From: Leptospirales bacterium
GTDB lineage: Bacteria > Spirochaetota > Leptospiria > Leptospirales > Leptospiraceae
Direction: 5' to 3'
Assembly: GCA_013297885.1 (NCBI GenBank)
Contig: JAAFIR010000044.1
Span: 1 to 32,130, forward strand
DNA length: 32,130 nucleotides
Below are positions 15,719-24,800 of the stretch, piece by piece. The position numbers were made by a program, and so were the translations under genes. Every line of letters begins with the position of its first letter. The stretch's first letter is position 1. The notes under the pieces were generated by a model. That model saw nothing but the letters and a program-made list of their open reading frames with translations. It was not told the DNA's origin and searched no databases.

Positions 15719-17164
15719 ATGAAGTTTAAAAAATCAATTTTTGTTTATTTTTTTATTCCAAGTCTTTTATTTCCTATTTTGGATTTTAAATCTGCAATCA
15801 AACTTGCTGAAGGTAAAGATAAAAATTCTGTTCAAGATTTTTTTCAACTTTTAATTATTGCATTAACCAAAGTTGAATACAGTAAAGAAGTTGAAGATTT
15901 TCATCAATTTATTAAAGATAGTATAGATAAGTTTGAAATAAAAAAATTATATGAATCAAAATATTTAATTGATTTAGGTGAAAACAGAAAGTCTATCACT
16001 TATCTTGGGAAAGTTTTAAAAGATAAAATTTTTATTGAATTAAATAAATCAAAACAAGCACAAAAAAATTTTGGAGATTTTTTTAGTAAATTAGAAATCA
16101 ATAAAAATGAATATTCTAGATTATCAAAATCAACTTACAAAAATTCAAATACATATTCTTTAGATTTAGAAATAGATCAAAATTTTGGAGTATTTTCTCA
16201 CGAAAAAGCTATGGTTTTATTTCATGAATTGTTAAAAGTGATTCAAATTGAAAATATTCAAATCTCCGAAAAAGAGTCCGGGATTTTTCCAAATTTAAAA
16301 TCTTCTGAAGAAAAAAAATTAATTTCTTTGGTTGAAAATGACTTTTTGGATTTACTTAAGTTTTTCAAAAAATTTTTTCAATTGGATCAAATTTTTAAAA
16401 TCAAAGAACAAGTTTTAGAATTTCATATTAAAGGAAAAATGCTTCCAAAAAATATTTCAAGAGAATTTCCTGATTTTGGAAATTATTTGGACACAATTTC
16501 TGATCTTGGAGAAATTCATTTAGTTTTTCAAAATAAATTTGGAACTTTAGGCGAAGTTCATTTACTTTCAGAAGATTTATCTTTAGAAGCAATTTTTTTT
16601 ACTTCTAAAAATTTAATTTTACCTTATAATAAAAAGAACAATCAAATAGAATTAAATTTTAAAGATGGACTTAGCTTTCAAAATTTAAAAAATTATGACT
16701 TCGAAATTAAAGCTTCTTTTATTGCTAAAATATATGGATTGTATATTGAAAATGATCAAATTTTAATTTCTTCAAATTTCCAAAACAAAACTAACTTTGG
16801 CAAATTAGATTTTCAATTAAAAGAAATTAATAGAACAAAAGTTAGTGGAGGTTTTTCATATATAATTCCAGCTTGGGCAATTGATTTGGTCATACCCGGA
16901 AATATGGAAGATTTGATTTATGATTTTACAAAAGTTTTAAAAGATGCAAATGGGAAAGGTAGTTTTATAAATTTGAGTTTTACAAAACCAAAAACAAACT
17001 GGGTAATGAATTTTAATTTTAAAACAGAAGTATTAGATAATTTTTTTATAAGATTTGGGTTAAAAGTTTTTAATTATAAAATCAAACCTTCTAAGGATGA
17101 AGGTGAAGATTTAGTAAAATTTTTAGTTAAAGTTTTGAGCATTTTGAAAGAAGCTAGCAGATGA
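15719..17164 (+). CDS. Exported protein of unknown function
   Basis: This 481-residue protein has a signal peptide (FKKSIFVYFFIPSLLFPILDF) and no other membrane span. It is Lys-, Phe- and Asn-rich with long beta-like stretches. Near residues 380-412 it has YIIPAWAIDLVIPGNMEDLI, similar to FLPQSVVNAFIPGDLDTYFA in the lipoprotein encoded at 18022, so the two share a C-terminal domain. The ATG at 15719 lies in the centre of a perfect 16-bp palindrome (15712-15727) with no clear ribosome binding site. Its stop overlaps the ATG of the next gene (ATGA), so the two are coupled. I do not recognise a known family. Confidence 0.65.
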   Translation: MKFKKSIFVYFFIPSLLFPILDFKSAIKLAEGKDKNSVQDFFQLLIIALTKVEYSKEVEDFHQFIKDSIDKFEIKKLYESKYLIDLGENRKSITYLGKVLKDKIFIELNKSKQAQKNFGDFFSKLEINKNEYSRLSKSTYKNSNTYSLDLEIDQNFGVFSHEKAMVLFHELLKVIQIENIQISEKESGIFPNLKSSEEKKLISLVENDFLDLLKFFKKFFQLDQIFKIKEQVLEFHIKGKMLPKNISREFPDFGNYLDTISDLGEIHLVFQNKFGTLGEVHLLSEDLSLEAIFFTSKNLILPYNKKNNQIELNFKDGLSFQNLKNYDFEIKASFIAKIYGLYIENDQILISSNFQNKTNFGKLDFQLKEINRTKVSGGFSYIIPAWAIDLVIPGNMEDLIYDFTKVLKDANGKGSFINLSFTKPKTNWVMNFNFKTEVLDNFFIRFGLKVFNYKIKPSKDEGEDLVKFLVKVLSILKEASR

Positions 17165-17820
17165 TAAAACTATTTTTATTTTTTATAATTTTTTGTAAAC
17201 CAGCAGATCCGAATTATAGATTAAAACCACTACAAAATTTAGAATATACAGGATTTATAAGTAGAACATTTTTTCAAGCTGTTGTTGAAGTTCCAATAAG
17301 CAGAGATGAGCTTGGAATATTAGAAGAGAGAGCTGTTTGTAAAAAATCCTCTTTTCTAAAAAGAGATAAATTAATAATTCCAATTCTAAAAAAAATTGCT
17401 TTTGAATCACCAAAAAATGAAAATCTAGCTGAAAGAGAAAAAAAGCTAAAAGAAAAAAAAACAGAAATTTTTTCAGAATCATACAGTATCATTCCCACAG
17501 AAACTTTTGCAAAAAATATAACTGCTGGTGATGTTGACGCTACAGGAAAAACTTTTTTGAATAAAGGAGAATTTAACTGGTTTTTAGACACAATGAAAAT
17601 ACATAAAGAAATTTATGACGATAAAAAATGTATAATAATTTTTAGAAAAATTGAAAAAGATTTATTTTCAAAAGTTGAAAAAACAAGACTTGGAGTAATT
17701 GGTGAAGAGTTAAATCCAATCCTAACTGAAAATAATGGAACAACGACTAATACTTCTGGCACACCTCAAAATTCCAACCAAACACCTCTTGGTACAGGAA
17801 TTCCAACTCTAGGAAGGTGA
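17161..17820 (+). CDS. Putative lipoprotein of unknown function
   Basis: This 219-residue protein has a short signal with IIFC at residues 9-12; Cys12 is the likely lipidation site. The middle is charged and helical (AEREKKLKEKKTEIFSE). The end is a low-complexity Asn/Thr/Gly/Pro tail (TNTSGTPQNSNQTPLGTG). No enzyme motif is seen. It starts inside the stop of the preceding exported protein (ATGA), so both products probably act together in the envelope. A weak terminator lies about 100 bases downstream. Confidence 0.65.
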   Translation: MIKLFLFFIIFCKPADPNYRLKPLQNLEYTGFISRTFFQAVVEVPISRDELGILEERAVCKKSSFLKRDKLIIPILKKIAFESPKNENLAEREKKLKEKKTEIFSESYSIIPTETFAKNITAGDVDATGKTFLNKGEFNWFLDTMKIHKEIYDDKKCIIIFRKIEKDLFSKVEKTRLGVIGEELNPILTENNGTTTNTSGTPQNSNQTPLGTGIPTLGR

Positions 17821-17919
17821 ACTATTTTTATATGGATACTTAGTTTTCAATAGTTTTGTAAATAAAAATATAATGTTTTACAATTTTATAAAGTCAAAAA
17901 GAATAACAGAAATAAATTA

Positions 17920-17969
17920 TTTATACCAAATTGCAAATAAATATTTATGTTAATTGGTATAAATTTTTT
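17920..17969 (+). terminator. Candidate intrinsic terminator
   Basis: TTTATACCAA (17920-17929) pairs with TTGGTATAAA (17954-17963), followed by six T (17964-17969). The loop contains the further palindrome ATAAATATTTAT. The stem is AT-rich, so it may end transcription of the preceding pair only weakly. Confidence 0.5.
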
Positions 17970-18021
17970 AGCGAGTCTATAATGAAATTATATCATCAAA
18001 ATATTATATAAAGGTATCACC

Positions 18022-19230
18022 TTGAAAATTTTAATTTTAATCCCAATATTTTTTTTAAATTGTTTAGTTAAAAATAAATCTCATTCCAATTTCTGGGAGC
18101 ATTTTTTTAATAATCATCACGATCTTCAAGAAAAAAATGATATTGAATTGTACAATATTTTATTTGGTGCTTTAGAACCAAAACTAGAAAGTAAAGTTTA
18201 TCAAAAACTAAAACAAGATCAAGATATTCCAGATAATAAAAGTTTAGATTACTTATATTTATCAGCATCAGCCACAAGAAATTCAGGAATCATACAAACT
18301 GAAATTCACTCAAGAGAATTTTCAAATCCAAACGAAGAGTATTTTACAAAAGTGGAATATCGAAAGTCTAGTTTTAAAAATAATGAAACTTATAAAATTA
18401 AAAGAATCACTGAATTAAAGTATCCTAAATATTCATTTAAAGATTTTTTAAATTGGTTTGAAGAACTCTCAATTCAATTACAAAATGAAAATAGATTATC
18501 TATATTAAACTCATCAGTTTTATATAAATTTTTATGTAATGAATTTCGATGTTCAGTTGATAGAGATGAACAAAATACAATTCTAAGTTTTGGTTTAGAT
18601 TCAAGAATGGCAACTAATTATAAAACTTTTTATAATAGGTTAAATGATATTCTAAGTAAATCAAGATTTAAAACAAAAATTTTTTCTAGACAATTAAAAA
18701 TTGCAGAAATTTATTCTGAAGGTAAAATTATTTATCTCAAAATTTTTCCTTTAAAAAATAATGATCTCACAAAACAAAATATGTTCAGCGTATTAACTGA
18801 AGTAGAAATTAATTTTTATGGTCTAAGAATTTCTATTTCAAATATTGATTATTTAATACAATACAGAAATTATGAAACAGAAGAATCAATAAAAGGTGGA
18901 TTTTTATCGATTCCAAAATACAAACTTCAAGGGAAAGTATTTTATTTTTTACCTCAATCAGTAGTAAACGCATTTATACCTGGTGATTTAGATACCTATT
19001 TTGCTGATTACTTAGAATTACTTGCAAAATCAAATGATGAAATTAAAGGTAACCTAATCTGTAAAATTAAATTTAAAGAAAACATTTCAGAAGTTTACTA
19101 TGAAGCTTATTCTGAAGTTATGCAAAAACCATTTAAACCTTTAGCTAACAACCAAAAGCAAAGAGAAGGTGGAGATTTTATGTATGATATGAGAATGAAA
19201 ATTGTAGAGGACATTCTTCCCATTCCATGA
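18022..19230 (+). CDS. Putative lipoprotein, first gene of a cyclase-FecR operon
   Basis: This 402-residue protein has a signal peptide ending in FFLNC; Cys14 would be lipidated. The start is a TTG with AAGG (18011-18014) seven bases upstream, and no in-frame ATG lies near. The C-terminal part (about residues 305-340) has FLPQSVVNAFIPGDLDTYFA, which resembles a segment of the exported protein at 15719, so the two are likely distant paralogues. No catalytic motif is seen. The stop overlaps the start of the membrane cyclase (ATGA), so the lipoprotein is likely part of the same signalling unit, perhaps an outer sensor or ligand-binding part; that role is inferred from context. Confidence 0.65.
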   Translation: MKILILIPIFFLNCLVKNKSHSNFWEHFFNNHHDLQEKNDIELYNILFGALEPKLESKVYQKLKQDQDIPDNKSLDYLYLSASATRNSGIIQTEIHSREFSNPNEEYFTKVEYRKSSFKNNETYKIKRITELKYPKYSFKDFLNWFEELSIQLQNENRLSILNSSVLYKFLCNEFRCSVDRDEQNTILSFGLDSRMATNYKTFYNRLNDILSKSRFKTKIFSRQLKIAEIYSEGKIIYLKIFPLKNNDLTKQNMFSVLTEVEINFYGLRISISNIDYLIQYRNYETEESIKGGFLSIPKYKLQGKVFYFLPQSVVNAFIPGDLDTYFADYLELLAKSNDEIKGNLICKIKFKENISEVYYEAYSEVMQKPFKPLANNQKQREGGDFMYDMRMKIVEDILPIP

Positions 19231-21056
19231 AAATCACTTCTATTACTAAATTTAAAATTAAAGCAGTTGAAAGAGAAAAAGTAAAATTTTCAATTCGTTT
19301 TAAACTACTTTTAATTATTACTAGTATAATTATTTTAGCCATGTCTTCAATGATTTTTTTAGTAACTTTTTTTTACAAAAAAAATTCAGAAGTGTTAATT
19401 CAAGAATACAATTTAAGTTTATCTAGACTTGCAGCTTCCCAATTGGAATCAAATTTAAAAAGTTTAAATTATAAACTCCAGACTTTTTCTCAGAATTATA
19501 AAAATACTAAAGAGAATAAAATTGATCTTGATAAATTAAATTTATTTTTAAAACAAAATCCTAATTTTTTTTATATTGGATTTTATAACTTACAAAAAAA
19601 AGAATTCTTTGACGAAGTTTTTAGTGAAAAAAGTTTAACAGATGCAAATTTAGATAAATCTTTTTTTCCAATGATCCATGAGTTATTTCAACCAGAATGG
19701 GAAAAAGTAAAATCTGGAAATCCAAGTTTAATAAATGCATCTGAAAAATTTTCTAGGGCAGTTCTTGGGCTTGCGACTAAACTTGATTCTAATCCAGAAA
19801 TTGCAGTTTTACTTTATTTTACACCAAATGATTTATTAAATTCTTTTCAATCTTCAATTCAAACAGAAATATTTGAAGTATTTTTAGTTACAGATACTGG
19901 AAATTTAATTTTAGATTCTAAACTTTCTGAAACTATTAAACCAAAGAATAAATCTGAAATTCCAATTGTAAAGAAATTACTTACCAGCAACTTAAATAAC
20001 TCCTCCCAAAAATATTTTTACAACGGTGAAGAGTATATGGGATCTTATCAAATAATCGATTTTGCAAATCTTTCAGTAATTTCTACTGTTGAATCAGATA
20101 AAATTTTTGAAGGAATTTACCAAATTCAAAAAAGAAACATTGTTTTCACAATTTTAATTCTAACAATTAGTTTCTTAACAGTTTATCTATTTGCTTCAAG
20201 TATAACTAGACCAATTTTGGATTTAGCAAAAGCAACTGAAGAAATTGAAATGGGAAATTTTGATATTGAAATTGAATCAAAATCTAGAGATGAAGTTGGA
20301 AGATTGGCTGAATCTTTTGTTCACATGGCAAAAGGTTTAAAAGAAAGAGAAAATATTAAAAACACTTTTGGTAAATTTGTAAACAAAGAAATAGCTGAAA
20401 AAGCTCTTCACGGTGAATTACAGTTAGGTGGAACAAAAAAGAAATGTGCAGTTTTCTTTTCTGATTTAAGAAATTTTACTGGAATTTCTGAAAGCTTAGA
20501 AGCAGAAGAAGTTGTTGCTTTTTTAAATGAATACTTTAGTGAAATGGTTGAATGTATTTATGATACAAATGGGATAGTGGATAAATTTATTGGTGATGCT
20601 GTGATGGCTCATTGGGGAGCAATTTATTCAGGTGAAAATGATACTGAGTCAGCAATCGATTCAGCACTTCAAATGAGAAAATCATTGATTATTTTTAATC
20701 TTGATGCAACAAAAAAGAAAAGACCCATTTTAAAATTTGGTTGTGGAATTAATACTGGAGACGTGATTGCTGGTCAAATCGGCTCTTCAAAAAAATTGGA
20801 ATACACTGTGATTGGTGATGCTGTAAATCTTGCTTCGAGAATAGAATATTTGAATAAAGAATTTGTAACAGATATTTTAATTTCAGAATATTCCTATAAG
20901 GAAGTAAAAGATCTCTATAATTTTGTAGAAATGGAGCCAATTAAAATAAGAGGAAAAACTCAACCTCAAAAAATATTTGCAGTGCTTGGCAAAAAAATTG
21001 ATTTAACTTCACCTAAAAATTTAGATGAGTTAAGAATTTTAATTGGTGCAAAATGA
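19227..21056 (+). CDS. Membrane adenylate/guanylate cyclase with extracytoplasmic sensor and HAMP domain
   Basis: This 609-residue class III cyclase should make cAMP (or cGMP) in answer to a signal outside the membrane. Membrane span 1 is at about 25-50, an extracytoplasmic sensor region (Cache-like) follows to about 300, span 2 is near 304-327 (VFTILILTISFLTVYLFASS), then a HAMP linker (PILDLAKATEEIEMGNFDIE), and a cyclase domain from about 405 to 600. The metal-binding Asp residues are in FFSDLRNFTG and KFIGDAVMAH. EYTVIGDAVNLASRIE is intact, as is the IRGKTQP end. The gene overlaps its neighbours by four bases on both sides, giving a lipoprotein-cyclase-FecR unit. cAMP is the more likely product, since the loop carries Lys residues (SSKKLEY). 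Confidence 0.9.
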   Translation: MKITSITKFKIKAVEREKVKFSIRFKLLLIITSIIILAMSSMIFLVTFFYKKNSEVLIQEYNLSLSRLAASQLESNLKSLNYKLQTFSQNYKNTKENKIDLDKLNLFLKQNPNFFYIGFYNLQKKEFFDEVFSEKSLTDANLDKSFFPMIHELFQPEWEKVKSGNPSLINASEKFSRAVLGLATKLDSNPEIAVLLYFTPNDLLNSFQSSIQTEIFEVFLVTDTGNLILDSKLSETIKPKNKSEIPIVKKLLTSNLNNSSQKYFYNGEEYMGSYQIIDFANLSVISTVESDKIFEGIYQIQKRNIVFTILILTISFLTVYLFASSITRPILDLAKATEEIEMGNFDIEIESKSRDEVGRLAESFVHMAKGLKERENIKNTFGKFVNKEIAEKALHGELQLGGTKKKCAVFFSDLRNFTGISESLEAEEVVAFLNEYFSEMVECIYDTNGIVDKFIGDAVMAHWGAIYSGENDTESAIDSALQMRKSLIIFNLDATKKKRPILKFGCGINTGDVIAGQIGSSKKLEYTVIGDAVNLASRIEYLNKEFVTDILISEYSYKEVKDLYNFVEMEPIKIRGKTQPQKIFAVLGKKIDLTSPKNLDELRILIGAK

Positions 21057-22657
21057 TTCGTTTTACTAAAAGAGATTTTTTAGTTTTTTTTGTTTGCTTT
21101 TGTATTTTACTGTTTTGTGCAATTTATTTATACAAAGATTTTTTTCCAACAAGAGAAATAGATTTAAATAAAGAAAAGCAAGGTTTTATAACTTTTAAAT
21201 ATAAAATAGCTCAAGTAAAACCTTCCAATAGAATGATTTGGGAAGATGCAGAACAAATGCTTCCAATTTATAATTTAGATTCAATAAGAACAGATGATCT
21301 TTCAGAAGCAATTGTTACGCTAAATAATGGATTAAAAATTGAATTGGATCCTGATTCCATGTTCATTTTAAATATCCAAGATAAAAAACTTACTTTAGAT
21401 TTAAAAAACGGTAGTTTTTTAGTTTCTGGAAGCACTGACCCTAACACTGAAATTAAATTTAAAAGTTTAAAAATGAAATTAAATTCAGCAGAAATAAAAT
21501 TAAGTGAGAAAGATAAAAATATTGAAGTAAGTTTGTTAAAAGGAAAAGCAAATCTAGATTACAATAATTCAAAAAGAGAAATTAATGAAAAAGAAAGAAT
21601 ACTTCTTGATTCAGATAAAAAAGAATTAGTTAAACTTGAAGAAAAATTTGAAGACTTAAATCCTGAAATGAATTCTAGATTTTTTTCTGAAGAAAAAGAT
21701 AAAGAATTAGAATTTAGTTTTAAAACAAATTTAACACCAGAATTTTATATTGAATTTTCAAAATTTCCAAATTTTAAAGAAATCTTTTTAAAAGAAAAAT
21801 TAAAAGAATCTAGTTTTAAAAATTCTTTCCAAGAAGGAATTTATTACTGGAGAATTGTAAAGGAAAAAGATTTTTCAAATACGAATAAATTTCGAGTTAT
21901 TGAAAATTCTGCATCTGAATTAATTTATCCAACAAATAATCAAAGTATTTTTACAAATGAAAATAAAGTGAAAATCAGATTTTTATGGAATAAAAAACTT
22001 TGGGCATTAAATTATAAAATTTTAATTTCAAAAGATGAGAACTTTACAAATATAATAGAGGAAAAAACTTTAACTAGAAATGCAATTTTATTTGAATTGG
22101 AAAAAGGTAAGTATTATTGGAAAGTTGAATCTTCAACTTCTTTAAATAATTCAACTAAAACTAGTAAAATTCTTAGCTTTCATATAGATGTTGAAGAGGC
22201 AAAAAAAATTCCAAGTAAAACAATTAGTTCGGAAGAATTTGAACCACCTCCATCTAAAGAGATTCCATCAAAAGAGAAAGTCATCACTGAATTAAAAAAA
22301 AATATCGAACCTAAAATTTCAAAACCAATAATTTTATTTCCAAAAAATTCTTCTACAGTAGATATGAACAATTTGGATGCTTTGATTTTTCAATGGACTA
22401 AAGTTGCAGGAGCAAAAGCTTACAATATTCAACTTTTAAGTTTTACAAATGAATTGATTTTTGAAACTGAAAAAACAGTAAATACTTATACTTTTAAAGA
22501 GCTATCCAAATTAGATGTTGGGAGTTTTCAGTTTCAAGTCACTGCTATTCCGGGTGATGAAAAAACTTCCTCAGTTACTTCTTCAATTAAATTTAATATC
22601 TCACTCGGTAAAGATTTATCTCCACCTGAGATTCTTGTAAAAGAAAAAAAAGAATAA
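21053..22657 (+). CDS. FecR-domain membrane-anchored protein
   Basis: This 534-residue protein has a single N-terminal membrane anchor (DFLVFFVCFCILLFCAIYLY) and a FecR-type domain at about 70-170: SIRTDDLSEAIVTLNNGLKI, then LDLKNGSFLVSG. In Leptospira and other bacteria such proteins sit in the periplasm. The rest has two or more fibronectin-like segments (YYWRIVKEKDF near 265, KYYWKVES near 355, IFQWTKVAGAKAYNIQLL near 450) and a Ser/Pro/Glu-rich linker near 385-410. No sigma/anti-sigma partner is seen nearby. It is coupled by an ATGA overlap to the cyclase gene, so it may pass an envelope signal to it; that is inference. Terminator hairpins follow. Confidence 0.8.
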   Translation: MIRFTKRDFLVFFVCFCILLFCAIYLYKDFFPTREIDLNKEKQGFITFKYKIAQVKPSNRMIWEDAEQMLPIYNLDSIRTDDLSEAIVTLNNGLKIELDPDSMFILNIQDKKLTLDLKNGSFLVSGSTDPNTEIKFKSLKMKLNSAEIKLSEKDKNIEVSLLKGKANLDYNNSKREINEKERILLDSDKKELVKLEEKFEDLNPEMNSRFFSEEKDKELEFSFKTNLTPEFYIEFSKFPNFKEIFLKEKLKESSFKNSFQEGIYYWRIVKEKDFSNTNKFRVIENSASELIYPTNNQSIFTNENKVKIRFLWNKKLWALNYKILISKDENFTNIIEEKTLTRNAILFELEKGKYYWKVESSTSLNNSTKTSKILSFHIDVEEAKKIPSKTISSEEFEPPPSKEIPSKEKVITELKKNIEPKISKPIILFPKNSSTVDMNNLDALIFQWTKVAGAKAYNIQLLSFTNELIFETEKTVNTYTFKELSKLDVGSFQFQVTAIPGDEKTSSVTSSIKFNISLGKDLSPPEILVKEKKE

Positions 22658-22684
22658 AACTCTTTATTAAATTTTTAGGGTGAA

Positions 22685-22745
22685 TTTTTTTGTGTCTACA
22701 ATCTTCTTAAAACGGATAATTACTGTTAAACGAGACACAAAAAAA
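22685..22745. terminator. Inverted repeat, candidate bidirectional terminator (1)
   Basis: TTTTTTTGTGTCT (22685-22697) pairs exactly with AGACACAAAAAAA (22733-22745) across a 35-nt loop. It lies between the convergent FecR and TPR genes. The A/T runs on both sides of the GTGTCT stem suit termination in either direction, though the loop is long. Confidence 0.45.
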
Positions 22746-22762
22746 ACGTGCTTTCAACTTCT

Positions 22763-22792
22763 ATCAAAAAATTTTATACAAAATTTTTTGAT
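22763..22792. terminator. Inverted repeat, candidate bidirectional terminator (2)
   Basis: ATCAAAAAATTTT (22763-22775) and AAAATTTTTTGAT (22780-22792) form a perfect 13-bp stem with a 4-nt loop, between the two convergent genes. It is weak because it is A/T only, but it has runs of A and T on both strands. Confidence 0.45.
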
Positions 22793-22871
22793 ACCGTTTC
22801 AATCACTTTCACTTTGAATTGAATAGTTTTGCTGTTTTTTAAAAATTTAAAGAATAGTAATCGTCTATTTT

Positions 22872-23873
22872 TTAATCTAATTCTTTTACGGTTTTTGGTT
22901 TAAAATTTAAATCACAAGCTTTTGGATCTTTTGTTTTGATGAGTTTGTATTCTCCATCAAATCCTGTTTCTGGTTTGATTATTCCTTTGAGATAATAAAT
23001 ATCAGTTTTAGATAAAATTGTCCCATCACCTGACATTTCTTCTCCTACTTTTCGACATCCATCAAATTTATATTTTTTGTAACTAGCACAAACTGCACTA
23101 GAATAATTTGCTTCACCAATTCCTTGTTCTGTACAATCTTCTTGCCAGTTCACAATGAGGTCTCCATTTTTATAATTCCATTTTCCACGATGAAAACCTT
23201 TTTCACATTCTGAAAACATAATTGCAGTTCCATTTTTACAAAGTGTATAACTGATTGGCAATCTTGGCGTTGGCACTTCTAATTTTCCAACAAAATCATC
23301 CTCAGTATACTTTATTGATTTTGGAATCAGTGCAGTAATTTTTTCTTCAAAGTTTGGATCTTTTCTTAAATTTATCATATCAGGATCTTTTTGAATAAAT
23401 TTGAATGCAGAATAACCTCTATCAACTGCAAAAGAAATATATTTATATGCCTCATCTATTTTGTTTAGTCTAGAAAAAGAACAAGCAATATTGTATTGAA
23501 CAAGTTCAGGTCTTTTATAACCAAGTCTTTCTGCAATTTTGTAAGCTTCAATAGAGTCTTCTAATCTTGGAAAATTTGAAAGTGCATTTCCAAATTCATA
23601 ATAAATTTCTCCATCTGCATAATCGTTTAAAATTTCTTCATATTTTTTGATTGCTTCTTTTGTTTTTTTGGACTCTTTTAATTTTTTTGCTTCTTGGAAA
23701 ATTTTTTTTGATTTAGAAATTGTTTCTTCTTTGGGTTTAGTATCTGAAGAAGGGTGGTTCTTAATGTAAAATGCCCAAGAATAAGACAAATAATTTTTTT
23801 CTGGTTTTTGAAATTCTTTATTTTGACTGAATAAACTGAAAATGATAAATAAGAATATAATAAAATATTTCAT
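22872..23873 (-). CDS. Exported TPR protein with C-terminal Cys-rich domain
   Basis: This 333-residue protein has a signal peptide (MKYFIIFLFIIFSLFSQNKE). TPR-like helices cover about residues 60-170 (KESKKTKEAIKKYEEILNDY, DSIEAYKIAERLGYKR, NKIDEAYKYISFAVDRGYS). The second half is a beta-rich domain with several Cys (YTLCKNG, FSECEKG, QEDCTEQ, SAVCASY, DGCRKV) that look like paired disulfides. There is no catalytic motif. A strong AAGGAG ribosome binding site precedes the ATG on the minus strand. It is a single gene and divergent from the exported protein at 24060. It probably lives in the periplasm; the family is not named. Confidence 0.75.
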   Translation of the reverse strand: MKYFIIFLFIIFSLFSQNKEFQKPEKNYLSYSWAFYIKNHPSSDTKPKEETISKSKKIFQEAKKLKESKKTKEAIKKYEEILNDYADGEIYYEFGNALSNFPRLEDSIEAYKIAERLGYKRPELVQYNIACSFSRLNKIDEAYKYISFAVDRGYSAFKFIQKDPDMINLRKDPNFEEKITALIPKSIKYTEDDFVGKLEVPTPRLPISYTLCKNGTAIMFSECEKGFHRGKWNYKNGDLIVNWQEDCTEQGIGEANYSSAVCASYKKYKFDGCRKVGEEMSGDGTILSKTDIYYLKGIIKPETGFDGEYKLIKTKDPKACDLNFKPKTVKELD

Positions 23874-24059
23874 AGTTTCTCCTTAATTTCAAATAGTTTT
23901 TTTTTGATTTCTAATTAAGCAATAGTTTTTCAAATATAAGCTATGATTACCTAACACTAAAGTATTATTTATTACATTTTTAAATGTTTTTTTTAGGAAA
24001 ATTCCTATTATTCTCAAATTGTTCATTTACTTTAAAACTAAATCTTGTAAAATCATATC

Positions 24060-24800
24060 ATGATATGGAAATTGATTTTCTTATTTACTTTATTTTTAAA
24101 TTCAAATGAGAAAGAATTTAGGTATTATATTGAGTGGAAAAAAACTTCAGAGAATACAGAATATTTTTTAGAACTCAAAAATTCTTTTAATCAAATTTTG
24201 TTTAAAGAAAAAATAAAAAATAATTTTTATGAATTTAAATTAAAATCAGGAGTATACTCCTACCGAATTGCTCTTGCAAATAAATTTGGTAAACCTTCTA
24301 CTTTTACAACATGGGAAGAAATTAAAATTGAAAAAGATTCCCCTAAAACTGTTAAACTAGAATCAAAAATAAAAACTTATCAATATTTTATCCCTGGTCT
24401 TGTTCAGTTTCAATTAGGTAAAAAAAAACATTCTTCTTTTTGGTGGATTTGGTTTACAGGACTCGCTGTAGCAGGAAATGAGTTCAGACAAAAAGGAAAT
24501 GAGATTGCAAATAGAAATTTAAACGATCCAAACTATTTGATATTTATTAATTGGAACACTCCAATTATTTATGATTTATATTTTTTGAATCAACTTAATC
24601 AAGCAGAAAATGAATATAATATTTATCAGGAAAGACAGAAACAAATCTCTGTATTAGCTTTGTGCAGTTATTTATTTCAAGTTTATCAAGCGAGAAAGTT
24701 TCATCGAGAAAGTTTAGAAATAAATATTTCAAGCCAAAAAAAAACGAATTTTCAACAAGTAGAATCTTATTCTGAAATTTCTTTAACTTGGAGGTTTTAA
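24060..24800 (+). CDS. Exported or membrane-associated protein of unknown function
   Basis: This 246-residue protein begins with a short signal or anchor (MIWKLIFLFTLFLN). A beta-rich N-terminal domain of about 110 residues follows (YYIEWKKTSENTEYFLELKN, SGVYSYRIALANKFGKPS), then YFIPGLVQFQLGKKK and one hydrophobic stretch (FWWIWFTGLAVAG). This layout resembles DUF5683-type proteins (a proline-glycine 'PGxxQ' motif before a membrane helix), but the match is by eye. The ATG is the centre of a perfect 14-bp palindrome (24054-24067). The stop touches the start of the DUF1554 lipoprotein gene, so both are in one operon. Confidence 0.6.
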   Translation: MIWKLIFLFTLFLNSNEKEFRYYIEWKKTSENTEYFLELKNSFNQILFKEKIKNNFYEFKLKSGVYSYRIALANKFGKPSTFTTWEEIKIEKDSPKTVKLESKIKTYQYFIPGLVQFQLGKKKHSSFWWIWFTGLAVAGNEFRQKGNEIANRNLNDPNYLIFINWNTPIIYDLYFLNQLNQAENEYNIYQERQKQISVLALCSYLFQVYQARKFHRESLEINISSQKKTNFQQVESYSEISLTWRF

